Origin: Paramoeba atlantica
Taxonomy: Eukaryota; Discosea
Length of the DNA: 64,000 bases
Reading direction: 5' to 3'
Assembly (NCBI GenBank): GCA_977017575.1
Contig: CDRNVI010000054.1
Coordinates: 1 to 64,000 of the forward strand
Part shown: in pieces, positions 9,485-19,313 of the stretch
Numbering within the stretch: the first letter of the stretch is position 1
How the letters are laid out: each line of letters begins with the position of its first letter
Program-made: the position numbers and the translations under genes
Notes under the pieces: model-generated
Told to the model about the DNA's origin: nothing
The model's database searches: none
Seen by the model: only the letters and a program-made list of their open reading frames with translations

Positions 9485-10669
9485 ATGCCCCCCACCCCAA
9501 TTACTGCTCGTGCCCGTCGTCCCAGGCGACGACGGGTGGATATTCTTACCCCTGTTTCCTCCCCGTCTCTCCGCCAGCGCGAAAGACGGCCACGCGTGCG
9601 TGGTACTACTCCTCCTCCCCGCCCTCTCTCCCCGTTACGTCTAAGGCGCAGAAGCGTCTCCCTCCCAATCCGTCCTCTACCCCGGCTTCCCGTTCCCGTT
9701 TACGCCGCCGCGAAGACGGCCGCCGCCAAAACCGCCGCCGTCGTAACCGCCGACGCCGCACAGCCGCCAGGGAGACGCCGCCAGGAGTTGCTGAGGGCGA
9801 TTCTTCGAATGCCCCCCGAGGACCCGCGCGCCACCCAGATGAACGAGGCGCTCCAGCCCATGTGGGCGACGGCCACGTGGGCCACAAGGGAGCGATTGTG
9901 GTTCCGCCTGCGCGAGTATTGCCAGGCGAAGGGAATCACCGCGAATCCTGCAAACGCGGTGCTCTTCCTAGAGACTCTGCCTCTCGCTACCTCGACGCGC
10001 ATGGGGTACGCAGGGGCATTGAGGACTCTGTTCGAGCTCATGGGAATCGAAGGTACCCCATTGAGTCTCTACGTAAAGGCCCTGCAGGCGCAGGGGGGGC
10101 TAGAACCCACGCGGCAGATGCTACCAATCACGCCACTTCTTCTGAAGAAGCTGAGACGTCACCTCGACGTAAAGGAGAGCATGTGTTGCCTCCTGTGTTG
10201 GAAAGCCGCTGCGAGATGGACCGAGACCGCCGACCTGAGGCGGGAGCAGTTTGTGAGTGTGGCCAGTCACGAGGTAGTCATTTATTGGGGCAGGGGGACC
10301 AAGACAACCCGTCTGAATCCTTACCGGCCGTACCTCTACGCGATAGTGACTGGACCGGGGACACCCGAACTGGCTCAGTTTGTGGGAAGTTTGAGACCAG
10401 GCCAACGCCTGTGTTACACGACGGTCCGGGAGATGGACCACAGGATGAATCAGCTTCTCGGTCCGGGGTATGGAACGCATTCCATAAAAAGAGGTGCAAT
10501 AACTTGCCTGTTTCACGAGATCTCCCTCGGGAATCTCAGGATGGAGGACGTCCAGAACCTCACGAAACACCTCAACGTCGAATCACTGCTGCGCTACAAC
10601 GCAAGCAGTATTACAACGGCAAGGGCTCTCGGGACGCAGAGAGTCTCAGCACGTCTCCCAGTGCTGTAA
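9485..10669 (+). CDS. Tyrosine recombinase of the VIPER-like element
   Basis: 394 aa. The N-terminal third is Pro/Arg-rich low-complexity sequence. The core-binding part follows (NEALQPMWATATWATRERLW), then the catalytic part with AARWTETADL, the box GTHSIKRGAITCLFHE and LLRYNASS near the C-terminal Tyr. This His-x-x-Arg...Tyr arrangement is that of the YR family. It would integrate a circular DNA intermediate instead of a DDE integrase or LINE endonuclease. It is in a different frame from the RT ORF, whose open frame overlaps it. A similar protein is at 46077-46779 in the second family. Confidence 0.8.
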   Translation: MPPTPITARARRPRRRRVDILTPVSSPSLRQRERRPRVRGTTPPPRPLSPLRLRRRSVSLPIRPLPRLPVPVYAAAKTAAAKTAAVVTADAAQPPGRRRQELLRAILRMPPEDPRATQMNEALQPMWATATWATRERLWFRLREYCQAKGITANPANAVLFLETLPLATSTRMGYAGALRTLFELMGIEGTPLSLYVKALQAQGGLEPTRQMLPITPLLLKKLRRHLDVKESMCCLLCWKAAARWTETADLRREQFVSVASHEVVIYWGRGTKTTRLNPYRPYLYAIVTGPGTPELAQFVGSLRPGQRLCYTTVREMDHRMNQLLGPGYGTHSIKRGAITCLFHEISLGNLRMEDVQNLTKHLNVESLLRYNASSITTARALGTQRVSARLPVL

Positions 10670-12354
10670 CCTCGGAGCACGTGGCAAAGTGCTTCGAGGA
10701 AGTGCCTTACCTTCGCAGGCACTCCGTTGTTTGTGCACGCCGCTCTTCACGGCTAGCCAAGGCACACGACGCTCACCTACCTTTGCACGTTAAGAAGTCG
10801 ATACCTGTTATCCATTTGGATCAGGTTAAGGAGTGGATGAGTATGTCAGCTGCCACTCGTTTTCGCAAGGTAGTGGATGAACTATTATGGGTACCTAAAG
10901 CCCCGTACCCCGAACCTAGTGTGAAAGGTTCGTTGCCTGAGGCGGACGTCCGATTGTTGGAGGACGCAGGCATAATCTCTAAGGTCCCGGCGCAGGAGTT
11001 GAGAAAGCGCCCATCGGTGCAGTTCATGATTCCCTTCACGGTTGTGGAGACCGATGATGAGGGCAATCAGCGCAGAAGATTTATTTCATGGACAAGGGAC
11101 GATAACGATAGATTAAAATCATATGAACCAAAGGTCCCATTATATCATCCCTCCAAGTATCTTCATAAGGCGCACGAGCCGATGGCTGTGAAGCGGGACT
11201 TCACATGCGGGTTTTACCAGATTGGTATCCCGAAGAGGGCGCGGCCCAAATTCCGCCTTAGAACGAACAGTGGAGACGTGTATGAGATGAACGTCCTCCC
11301 GATGGGCCATAGGTGTGCACCGGAGGTTATGCACACGGTTACCGCCGCGATTGCTGGCGAGGCGTCGATTTGTTCTCAGCGCTACTCGTTTCACCGAGGC
11401 GCTATCGACGTTTATGTTGACGGAGTTCGGTTTGCAGGAACCGACTCCGAGGCCACCACGTACGCTCAGTTCATTGACGAGCGTTGCGACAAGGCGAACG
11501 GTCTTTTCAAAGATCGGGGTCAGCCCCCTGTAGCACGGTACGTCTTCAATGGGGTGGCGTTCGACCATAACGCGCATACGGTCTGCCTGGGACCGCGAGT
11601 GATCAGGAAACTGCGAGCCGACTCTTTCTTCAACATTTCCTTTGTTGACCTAGAGGCGGTGGTGGGGCGCCTCATTTATGGCTCCGCAGTTCTCCGACTC
11701 AATATGCCGCGGTTTTATTTCGCTTTGAAGGTGGCGCAACGGCGTATCAACTTGTTGAACCGTTGCCCGAAGTTATGTGACCGTCCGGTCGCACTCCCTG
11801 TCGTCACTCGCTCCATGCTAGCAGAGTGGAGAAACGAGTTGTTGGAGAATGTTCCACGGTCTCCACCTCCCCATCCCGATGTTGTTCCACACAAGCATCG
11901 TCTCTACACCGATGCCTCGGTGAAAGGGTGGGGAGCGATTATGTATTTAGACAGCGGAGAGGTTTTGATTACGGGAGAGGCGTGGCCTGAGTCATCCTCG
12001 TATGAGGTGAATCGTGCGGAAGCTGCAGCAGTCCGCTTAGCCCTCGAGAAGTTTTCCGCGCATTGCCCCCGTGGAACCTGCTTGGATGTTTTTGTTGATA
12101 ACACCTCCTGTCAGGCTGCACTGAACAGGAGGATCTCCAAGTCAGAGGGGGTTTCAATGGAATTGCGCGAAGTCCTGCGACTGACAGAGGAGAAAGGTAT
12201 TTGTGTCAAGGCAGCGTATATATCCACGGATGAGAACCCGGCGGATGCTGTCAGTCGCGGGAAGGATATTGAGATGGAGAAGGTCAAGAGATATGAAGGT
12301 AAGATCGAGAGAGACATTAGTGATGTAGACAGTCATATTCAGAGAAAACCCTAA
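10670..12354 (+). CDS. Reverse transcriptase / RNase H of the VIPER-like element
   Basis: The frame is open from 9319, but recognisable protein begins around 10680, so the start is not fixed. RT blocks include PFTVVETDDEGNQRRRFISW, KRDFTCGFYQIGIP, LPMGHRCAPEVMH and DVYVDGVRF. RNase H begins at LYTDASVKGWGAIMYL and continues with NRAEAAAVRLAL and VFVDNTSCQAAL, ending ENPADAVSRGK. The Gypsy-like RT with directly following RNase H is usual for DIRS-order elements. Confidence 0.8.
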
Positions 12355-12455
12355 GGGACAGGATCACCAAATACAAAAAAAAAAGACAAGAAAAAAAGAA
12401 AAAAAAACAAAGACAAAAAAACAAAGACAAAAAAACAAAGACAAAAAAACAAAGA

Positions 12456-12492
<37 letters not shown>

Positions 12493-12932
12493 CGGACGGG
12501 GTGCTGGGGTATGGAGGTTGTCCCTATAATTTTGGAAGGTTATGGATGTTAATCGGTTAACAGGTCTTTATTCTCACTCCTTGTTTTTTCGGAAGCAAGG
12601 TTCCCCAATGTGAGGTAGGGATGAGTAAAGGTTTCCTTTGCACTACGGTTAGCGCCTTAATGTTTTTAGCCGCGTCACTGTTGACACGGCCCTACGCATC
12701 ACGCCTAGTTGCTCCACACTTCTAGGTACACAAGTTGGTCTAGGGCAGAGGATAAAAACGTAACCTGCGTAGCTCGTGTGAGCTTGTAAAGGGCGTGGCA
12801 GTGGACTGGTCATCTATTGCTATCGTTATCCTTTTGTGAGTTCTGGGATGGTATATGAAAAATTATTTTACTATGTGATTGGGCATTTCTTTTGTTTATT
12901 TATATTGATTGTGTGACGTGTGTGTGGGCAGG
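12355..12932 (+). other. Untranslated stretch of the VIPER-like element with A-rich repeats
   Basis: After the RT/RNase H stop comes an A-rich block (12373-12491) with about four AAAAAAACAAAGAC units and a pure A run. About 430 bases without a gene follow up to repeat B1. I see no further coding signal. Confidence 0.6.
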
Positions 12933-13157
12933 TTGGCCGAGGGTTCCGGTGGGGGGGAACCCCGTTAACAACGTGACATATGATTTTTGGTTTTATGCAG
13001 GCTTTCTTTTGAACGAGGTATAAGCGTGTGAATTCTATCTACTATACGTTCTTGGATTTCGGGACGATTTCGCTGTGTGATTATATTAGTCATAGTTGTT
13101 TACTTATATTTGTTTGTTTACGTATATGTTTTCATGGAGCCCCTCGGCGTGGATTTC
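12933..13157 (+). repeat. VIPER-like repeat B1 (B2 at 13361-13585)
   Basis: 225 bp identical to 13361-13585, beginning TTGGCCGAGGGTTCC and ending CCCCTCGGCGTGGATTTC. The end inverts to TCCACGCCGAGGGG, which matches the outer end of A apart from about 14 extra bases in A. A2 (13158-13335) follows directly; a 25-bp spacer then precedes B2. Confidence 0.9.
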
Positions 13158-13585
13158 TAATAGTCCACGTTTTGAAATTTAGCCGAGGGGTTGTTATGTA
13201 TTTGCCTGCTGGCCCTTCGGGGCACATAATTTCTTCAAATTATGATTTGTGTTCTATAATTACATGGATTGGATATTCTACTATTTCTTATATATCCTTG
13301 TTAGGTTGTTAGTCGTACTACGTTTAAGTTTTTGTGCCCACCCACCAAGCCCCCAGCCATTTGGCCGAGGGTTCCGGTGGGGGGGAACCCCGTTAACAAC
13401 GTGACATATGATTTTTGGTTTTATGCAGGCTTTCTTTTGAACGAGGTATAAGCGTGTGAATTCTATCTACTATACGTTCTTGGATTTCGGGACGATTTCG
13501 CTGTGTGATTATATTAGTCATAGTTGTTTACTTATATTTGTTTGTTTACGTATATGTTTTCATGGAGCCCCTCGGCGTGGATTTC

Positions 13586-14221
13586 AAAGCTATACTCAAT
13601 AGCAAGACTGCACTAACACACATACCGGGATGCGTACGCTGTCCGGGATTCAACGCCACAGCAAAGCACAACGCCCTAGTTCAATTTGTGTACAAATTGT
13701 GTCAAAAAGCCGGTTTACCGAGTGAAAAGGAACCAAGAGCACTCAGCACCTGGAGTTGTTACACGTGTCATCGAACAGTCGACTTCGAAGCCAGAATACT
13801 TCATGAAAAAACTTGCACTGGCAGACGATATCATCGCTCAGGACCGGATATAGTAATATATTGGAACACTGGTGAAGTTTTTTATGATCTCACAGTTATC
13901 CACAATCTCGCACCATCCAATATTCACCGTACGTCCAAGCAACTATTTGCCGATGCAATTCAACGCAAACGAGGCACATACGTGGCGACAGGTCTAATCC
14001 CAGAAGAAAAGTTCATGTGCATTCCCGTACTAGCCTCTGGGTCTTTACATAGCAACACCAGACTACTGCTACATGCGATTGCCGACGCTACCCTTGCGGT
14101 GCGACAGGACACGGAAATGGAATTCAAGTTGCTTGTTCAAGAACTGGCGGGTACTCAGGTATACTCACAGCTACGTCAGCACCTGAGTCACACAAACAAA
14201 GAGTGCGAAAGTTTGTATTAA
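13586..14221 (+). pseudogene. LINE-A C-terminus, continuation of the fragment ending at 7899
   Basis: Resumes in phase at KAILNSKTALTHIPGCVRC, completing the CCHC finger interrupted at 7899. It then has CYTCHRTVDFEARILHEKTC and the endonuclease RSGPDIVIYWNTGEVFYDLT, to a natural stop at 14221. There are no stops inside this part. It is the downstream side of the VIPER-like insertion. Confidence 0.85.
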
Positions 14222-14408
14222 GTATCGCAGAAGGACCCAACTTTACAACTAGAATATAACAAAGCTTGCATAGTCGCGTAAGCTTCAAACATAACACCCC
14301 CACTATTGGGGGGTAGCGCCATTAACAGGTTAGCTTATTTATCTATTTATCTATTTATCTATTTATTTGTAAGTCCTGTTCTAGTTGTTTGGTCCACTGT
14401 CTGATAGA
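14222..14408 (+). other. LINE-A 3' UTR and TTTATCTA-type microsatellite
   Basis: Non-coding. About four TTATCTAT units lie at 14334-14371. The first 110 bp are the 3' UTR of the LINE-A fragment; there is no poly(A). Confidence 0.6.
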
Positions 14409-14455
14409 TACAATACGCCACAACGTACGGCAATAGAAGAAGCGCTCCTTCAATA
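14409..14455 (+). other. 47-bp scrap of LINE-B RT
   Basis: TACAATACGCCACAACGTAC and the following bases to 14455 match the LINE-B RT at about 34735-34780 essentially exactly. It is isolated from the rest of the gene. Confidence 0.75.
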
Positions 14456-14712
14456 TTTCAAAGGCGGGCAGGTGATGGGATTCCCGTGAGGACTAGGGTG
14501 TTTTTCCTCTAGCTTTTGAAATGTTTCGGCGTTGTAAGGGGCTAGTGGCGCGGCGGTAAGTGCAGCCATTCCCCGGGAGTATTCACCTTGACGGGTTAGA
14601 ATTTCTGCTCGTATGGCAGCCTTCTCCGCTTCGTTCTCTTTGCTGAGAGTGTTCCCTTTGGAAGGCTTTCTTTCGTGATCAGAGACAGCCTCGTCCCATA
14701 GGGTGGCGTGTT
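14456..14712 (-). pseudogene. LINE-C internal fragment
   Basis: The minus strand reads AIRAEILTRQGEYSRGMAAL then TAAPLAPYNAETFQKLEEKH, aligning with residues about 340-400 of the complete LINE-C at 19314 (AIRAELLARQGEFSRGMAAL). Both ends are cut. It is just upstream of RT in the intact protein. Confidence 0.8.
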
Positions 14713-14762
14713 GTCCTGCAATCCAGAGTTAACGATAAAGATACAGTTCCTGCAATCCAGAG

Positions 14763-14796
14763 TTAACGATAAAGATACAGTTTCTGTACCTTGTTG
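14763..14796 (+). other. Spliced-leader exon copy at the 5' end of a LINE-B
   Basis: 34 nt identical to 19238-19271, with the core ACAGTTTCTGTAC and end CTTGTTG. The first part of the leader and about 15 flanking bases are tandemly duplicated just upstream (14715-14748 and 14749-14782). No GT donor follows the leader, so this is a mature SL joined to a 5' UTR and not an SL RNA gene. Confidence 0.8.
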
Positions 14797-14840
14797 GTGG
14801 AACCTTGTTGCTTGTTGTTTTTATTTTTATTTTTACTCGT

Positions 14841-15470
14841 ATGAACACGCAAAACGCCGAACAAATTATGAAGAGGGGATCAACGCTCGATAAGCCAAAG
14901 AAAACCCCCCGTGTGAGAGTTATTATGAGTGCAAAGGAATTATCGCCGAACTGGGCCGACCACGAGGTACATAGCAACTACCGACGGCCAAGGATAAAAT
15001 TTTCTGATGCAAGGCCGACCTCACAAGAGTCCGAGAATGATTCCGATGAGGAGAGAGATTCATCCAAACATCCTGAAGATTGCGAAGGCGCCTCCGATGA
15101 TACCACAGGCGAAGAATCTGATGTGATGTCGGTGGATGAGGAAGTGACGTCGAGTGATGGGGAAGTGGGGCAACGCAAAAACGAAGAATTTCCGAAGGCT
15201 CCAGATCACATCAACACCATTATCCATGAATGGGGCAAAGGAACGACGTGCGAACTGAGATGAGGATTCAAAAAAGAGCAGAAATATGCCTCAAAAGGAG
15301 TAGTGGTGAAGAGGACTGTCCGAAAAGGTATTGTAAAGCTGAAGGTGGAATACAAGCCAAGCGACGGAGACAATGGACCCTCTGGTTTTATCTACCTTCC
15401 TCCATCTGCAAAAGTGAAAATTTGGTCCATTAAGGCACTGTGTCTAAATAAAGTAAAAAGCGTCGATGTG
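14841..15470 (+). pseudogene. LINE-B 5' fragment: acidic N-terminus and AW-like module
   Basis: The first Met after the SL is at 14841. The N-terminus is polar and acidic (SDEERDSSKHPEDCEG, EESDVMSVDEEVTSSD), then HEWGKGTTCELR, where the frame shifts near 15260. The next frame gives KGIVKLKVEYKPSDGDNGPS and GFIYLPPSAKVKIWSI, matching the region at residues 185-265 of the LINE-B at 61644. It ends at about 15470, before RT. A separate LINE-C tail begins at 15597; the 130 bases between hold a short AAGTAAAGG-type repeat only. Confidence 0.75.
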
Positions 15471-15596
15471 TTTTTTTATTAAAAGTAAAGGTCTTAATAA
15501 AAGTGAACTTTTACTTTTATGCTGTTAATGTCTGTACTTTTCTCAATATAGTTTTTTTTGAATTGATCATCTCCCGATCTGTTCCGGTTAAGATAA

Positions 15597-16710
15597 TTTT
15601 TTTTTTTTTTTTTTTTGCAGTTAATAAGGGGGGAGAAGTATGAATCGCGGCATTGCCTCTATATTTTGACCCAGTAGACGAACCAAGTAGGTCCATTGGG
15701 GGGGGGGGTATACGAGTTGAAAACAAGCAATCAAATTAGCAATTCTTTTTGTTTCCACAGATGTACCTTTTGTTTTTTCTCAGCCCAAAACTAGCAATTT
15801 AATCTCCCCTAAGTATATACTACAAACAAGAAACAGTAAAAACTAAAACAAGCAATACAGACCCAATCCATTCGCGCGTTCCGGACCGGGTCTTTCGACC
15901 ACTCCACGGCCTGACTTGTGAACCCTTCCCTTGCTATATGGGAGGGCGCAGGCGCGGGCCTGTGTCGACAGCGACACGGTCGCGAAACAGGATGCTGGCC
16001 GACGGGGAGGAGATTCACTACCCGTGTACTACCTCACTTGGGGTACCTAGCCCTCGCGGGCTAGGCGTGAGCATAGACTCTGTCGACCCGACCAGCACCC
16101 GTCCTGGATACCATGGCGTCTTCGTGCTGAAATAGGACTGTCAGTAGAGGCTTAAGCCTCTACCAAAGGATCCGCTGGGTCCTCTACGCGGATGCGCGAA
16201 ACCATCATCCTGGCTTGAGAACGCATTAGCGTCACGTTCAGATCTGTTAGGAGATCGTTTCGCGCTTGGTCTCGTGAAAGGAGCCCTTTGGATGCATTCG
16301 CCCGTTGGGTTCCGATGTCCCGGAGTAACGCTAGCGCACTCTCGCTCCAGGAACCAAAGGATTCCACCACCATCGCTGTGAAGAGGTGTCCTGCTTTTTC
16401 TGCTTTTTGTCGCTGTCGCGCCTTGGTCTCCGCGAAGTGCTCGGCAAAAGACCCCGGGGTCACCCAGCTAGCATTGTGGACTGAGTCCAAATACTTTGTT
16501 TGCTGTGCGTGAGTGACCGCAAAATCTAGGACCATGCCTTGCGCTAAAGATCCTTTGGCGATGGAGGCAGTTGGCAGAAATACGTCTGCTGGTCTCGTGA
16601 GAGCCCCCCCAGGACCCCGATTTCCCAAACTCTTCTCTCTCTGTGGCGCCAGGAAGGCTCTGCTGCAGAACGATGTAAATTGTTGGGCCAGAGCGTTGTG
16701 CCGTGAGATG

Positions 16711-16713
<3 letters not shown>
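15597..16713 (-). pseudogene. LINE-C copy, C-terminal part with 3' UTR and poly(A)
   Basis: In minus sense, the coding part 16713-16152 reads HNALAQQFTSFCSRAFLAPQ, then RGPGGALTRPADVFLP and MVLDFAVTHAQQTK (restriction-like endonuclease) to the stop. A 3' UTR of about 530 bp and poly(A), seen as T at 15597-15616, follow. The stop codon lies in a perfect 20-bp palindrome, GTAGAGGCTTAAGCCTCTAC (16144-16163). The upstream part of the same copy is at 17566-17940, separated by a LINE-D fragment. Confidence 0.85.
16046..16065 (-). other. 3' UTR hairpin with GCGA tetraloop in LINE-C
   Basis: In minus sense CCTAGCCC-GCGA-GGGCTAGG, an 8-bp stem closed by a GNRA loop. The same structure, with one G-T wobble, is at 22979-22998 in the complete LINE-C. 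It may be recognised by the element's RT. Confidence 0.5.
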
Positions 16714-16744
<31 letters not shown>

Positions 16745-17565
16745 ATCACACATTTTTTTTTTTGTGTGTGTGTGACTAAGTACCTATGCATTTTGACTTT
16801 CAATCACGCACACGCTTGGCTAGACAGGGGGATGCCGCTTGCAACATTTGTGACCGCACGTGCTTTTGTTCTTACACTTGTGTTTACATTCCTCTTGCTT
16901 ATGCTCTGATGCAACTTCAACTACGCTTATGTTTACATTGGGTAGTTCAAAAATTGTCTCTTGCGTTAACAGCGATATGTTGCTCTTTGACGCGTGAGAT
17001 GCCAATCTATCAACCAATTCATTGCGAATGTTTCCACAGTGAGCCCTGACTTTGATGACTAGAATTGTGTGCGCTTTCAGTATGTGTTTGGCTTTGGCCC
17101 CAATTGTACGCAACAGATCAACGTTCTCTAAATCAGAATATCCATCCAGTTGATATGCTATGCGCCAATAATGCCAGAATTTCCAAACATATTCAGAGTC
17201 TACGTGGATAACGCATATTTGAGATCTCTGTTGTCCGATTGAGACTTCTTTCTCGCATTTTCTTCCACATTCCAAAGAATTAGTTCTTGAAATGGCGAGT
17301 CGTGCCGCAATAAATGTCCTACAAGCTTTGCCCTGCTGACGCGTAACTGCGTAGAAAACTTGGAGTCGCCTCTATACAGCGCAGATGTCGGTGTATTTTC
17401 GTGCCCGTTCCATAGTGGTGTGCCTGTTGCTAAACGTCTCATCTTATTTACCTCGACATCCGTTTCTCTCAGTTCGGTTAATGTCGGAACAAGCGACGCT
17501 GATCCGTATGACAACACACTTCCGACAAGGGCTTCGAACAATCGTGAGAATGAAATTCGAACAAA
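16714..17565 (-). pseudogene. LINE-D fragment (RT C-terminus and RNase H), 5' truncated
   Basis: Flanked by a perfect 13-bp target duplication CCGTGAGATGATA (16701-16713 and 17566-17578). The minus strand encodes the end of an RT (LFEALVGSVLSYGSASLVPT; LVGHLLRHDSPFQELILW), after a frame change RNase H (VIHVDSEYVWKFWHYW; VIKVRAHCGNIRNELVDRLA), and a Cys/His-rich tail (CKHKCKNKSTCGHKCCKRHP). The 3' tail is an (ATT)n run, seen as AAT repeats at 16711-16742. It is related to, but distinct from, the complete LINE-D at 37634. Confidence 0.85.
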
Positions 17566-17940
17566 CCGTGAGATGATACCATGGCCGTTCTTGCAGAGCA
17601 AAGCGTGCTCTCCATTCTTGAGCAAGGGAAGGGTGTACCCGTCAGCTGGGCAAGGCCGATCTTCGGGGAAGACGTCCATGCCTAGCCACCAGCGTGTTAG
17701 GGTACGAAACTCCGTGTGGGTGAAAGCGTAGCCTCTGGTCTTGGAGGGAGTTGCGAAAGCCCAGTTTCCGGCCCCTTTTCCGGACTGCGAGATCCATCGC
17801 GCCCGCGTTCTTGCGTCTGCCTTTGAATATGCCGTTTGAAATTCCCTATCCGAGATAGCTTGGCTGAGATGTTTTTGCCTCGGGATGATCTTTTCCTGAT
17901 CCGTCGAGACCGGGAGAAGGGCGTGATTGAGGGATTGTGT
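17566..17940 (-). pseudogene. LINE-C copy, upstream part of 15597-16713
   Basis: Minus strand: KHLSQAISDREFQTAYSKAD, then WAFATPSKTRGYAFTHTEFR and KNGEHALLCKNGHG, continuing in phase across the LINE-D insertion. The copy is 5' truncated at 17940, where the poly(A) of another LINE-C tail abuts it. Confidence 0.8.
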
Positions 17941-18300
17941 TTTTTTTTTTTTTTTTTTTTTAAATTAGCAAATCTTTTTATTTCCACAGAAGTATATTTT
18001 CTTTTTCTTTTTTCTCAGCCCAAAACTAGCAATTCAATCTCCCCTAGGTATATACGACAAACAAGACACAGTAAAAATAAAAACAAGCAATCCAGGCCCA
18101 ATCCATTCGCGCGTTCCGGACCGGGTCTTTCGACCACTCCACGGCCTGACTTGTGAACAACAACAACAACAACAACAACAAATACACTGAGTCCTTTTTA
18201 GTGGACCAGTTAGGGGCTCTGACTTGTGAACCCGTCCCTTGTTATGTGGGAGGGCGCAGGCGCGGGCCTGTGTCGACAGCGACACGGTCGCGAAACAGGA
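17941..18300 (-). mobile_element. LINE-C 3' UTR-only copy with poly(A)
   Basis: In minus sense it starts near AATCCTGTTTCGCGACCGTG and matches the complete LINE-C 3' UTR (about 23048-23320), ending in a run of about 22 A (T at 17942-17963). It has no coding sequence. It carries the 60-bp mini-SINE at 18159-18218. Confidence 0.8.
18159..18218 (-). mobile_element. 60-bp mini-SINE with target duplication
   Basis: Flanked by perfect 13-bp repeats CTGACTTGTGAAC (18146-18158 and 18219-18231). In minus sense: a core of about 38 bp containing ACTGGTCC...GGACTCAGT (a hairpin with one bulge), then a (TTG)n tail. A second copy at 52161-52217 has its own 10-bp duplication. No coding capacity. Confidence 0.75.
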
Positions 18301-18307
18301 TTTTTTT

Positions 18308-18323
18308 TTTCTGTACCTTGTTG
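18308..18323 (+). other. Partial spliced-leader copy before a LINE-A
   Basis: TTTCTGTACCTTGTTG, the last 16 nt of the leader, follows a T run. The LINE-A start codon is 37 nt further on. The leader is 5' truncated. Confidence 0.7.
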
Positions 18324-18359
18324 TTTGTTGTTTTATTACCTCTTACTTTATACATTTCT

Positions 18360-19132
18360 ATGGGAGTGGTCACCCGCTCCAAGGCGAAAGAATCGGGACT
18401 AGCTCCTGAGATTTTGCCTCTGCCTGTCACCCGGCGCAAAAAGAGAACAGGACCAACCACGAACTCTCCGCTAGGTGCGCCGCCCCCACAGAAATCCCCC
18501 CCGCATCCCCCGCAGACGCCGTCCGGGGAGACACCGCTGTCACATCCTCCGCCGCCGCCTCCATCGCCCGCACTAATCTTACCCCAACGGGAGTCACAAC
18601 AGGTGCCACCCTCGTCGCCCACAGAACCGCCGAACAAACAAGCACGGCCGATAGAAACACCAAAAAAACAAGCCCCCCCTCAACCGCCCTCACCGCTAAC
18701 CCAGAAAAGTGCATCCAAGCGGGGTTTTCGCATGTCGTTCTATCAGCTGAAAAAACAAATCGAGGCGCAAGAGGAGGAAAGAGAGGAGGAAAACAGAAAA
18801 GAAAGAGAGAGCAAAGCGAAAGCAGCTGAAGCAGGAAAACAATCACTCATTCGGACCCGCCGAGCTGAGGGCCCTAGATTCACACTTCTTTCAGCGAAAA
18901 CTGTCGCTCAGACCCTGAAGCCCATAGCAAGTTTGCTAGCGAGCACGCTGCCCTCATTAACCGGTCAATCGATACAGGGTGCCAGCACGGCGACCTCATT
19001 AGCGACACCCTCATCAGCGACACCCTCAGGGACACCTTCATCAGCAACACCCTTAGAGAAGGATCCACCTGAGCAGCCATTGGAAACTCGAGATACCTCT
19101 CGCCGGGATAACAGGCTGGAAAACACTGCGAC
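18360..19132 (+). pseudogene. LINE-A N-terminal region, 3' truncated
   Basis: Starts MGVVTRSKAKESGLAPEI, the conserved LINE-A N-terminus (compare 46838 and 56658). A long Pro-rich stretch, a Glu/Arg/Lys coiled-coil-like block (EEEREEENRKERESKAKAAE) and RAEGPRFTLLSAKTVAQTLK follow, all present in other LINE-A copies. The frame is open for about 257 codons, then enters unrelated sequence at 19133. AW module, RT and endonuclease are absent. Confidence 0.8.
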
Positions 19133-19235
19133 TTATATCCACGTTTAAAAAGTTTTTAGGGAGGCTATTGAAGTAGTTTCCCATTCGTTAGTACTGTGAG
19201 AAAATGAATTAAAAAAAAAAAAAAAAAAAAAAAAT
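19133..19235 (+). repeat. Short repeat shared with 34997-35075, then poly(A)
   Basis: TATATCCACGTTTAAAAAG to GTGAGAAAATGAATT is also found inside the insert at 34895-35245. A run of about 24 A (19211-19234) follows. The next element's SL begins 3 nt later. Confidence 0.65.
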
Positions 19236-19237
19236 CT

Positions 19238-19271
19238 TTAACGATAAAGATACAGTTTCTGTACCTTGTTG
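19238..19271 (+). other. Spliced-leader exon copy at the 5' end of the complete LINE-C
   Basis: 34 nt identical to 14763-14796, directly after the poly(A) of another unit. It is followed by AATTAATT, not a GT donor. A 42-nt 5' UTR with a pyrimidine tract and TACTAG then leads to the ATG at 19314. Confidence 0.85.
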
Positions 19272-19313
19272 AATTAATTTTTCTTTCTCTTTATTGCTTA
19301 CTAGGGTCGCACC

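Larger units (their letters stand above)
7900..13585 (+). mobile_element. VIPER/Ngaro-like tyrosine-recombinase retrotransposon, whole-looking and young
   Basis: A 5.7-kb element, order: repeat A1, Gag-like ORF, recombinase ORF, RT/RNase H ORF, untranslated A-rich stretch, repeats B1, A2, B2. This split-direct-repeat layout is the Ngaro/VIPER plan, and the recombinase-before-RT order is that reported for trypanosomatid VIPER. It lies inside a LINE-A CCHC finger, which ends at 7899 and resumes at 13586; there is no target duplication, as usual for recombinase-inserted elements. A1 and A2 (178 bp) and B1 and B2 (225 bp) look identical, which implies a young insertion. All three frames are long and I count no obvious breaks. 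Confidence 0.85.

Noticed and set aside
9319-10669. Long N-terminal extension of the RT frame overlapping the recombinase
   Set aside because: The Arg/Pro-rich translation matches no RT relative, while the overlapping frame is a clear tyrosine recombinase; the open frame is probably incidental to GC-rich codons.
14763-14796. SL RNA gene
   Set aside because: No GT donor, Sm site or terminal T run after the exon; a retroelement 5' UTR follows.
18153-19148. 331-aa frame starting with a poly-Asn tract
   Set aside because: The Asn run is the (AAC)n tail of the mini-SINE and the following part is LINE-C UTR; only 18360 onward is a real LINE-A N-terminus.
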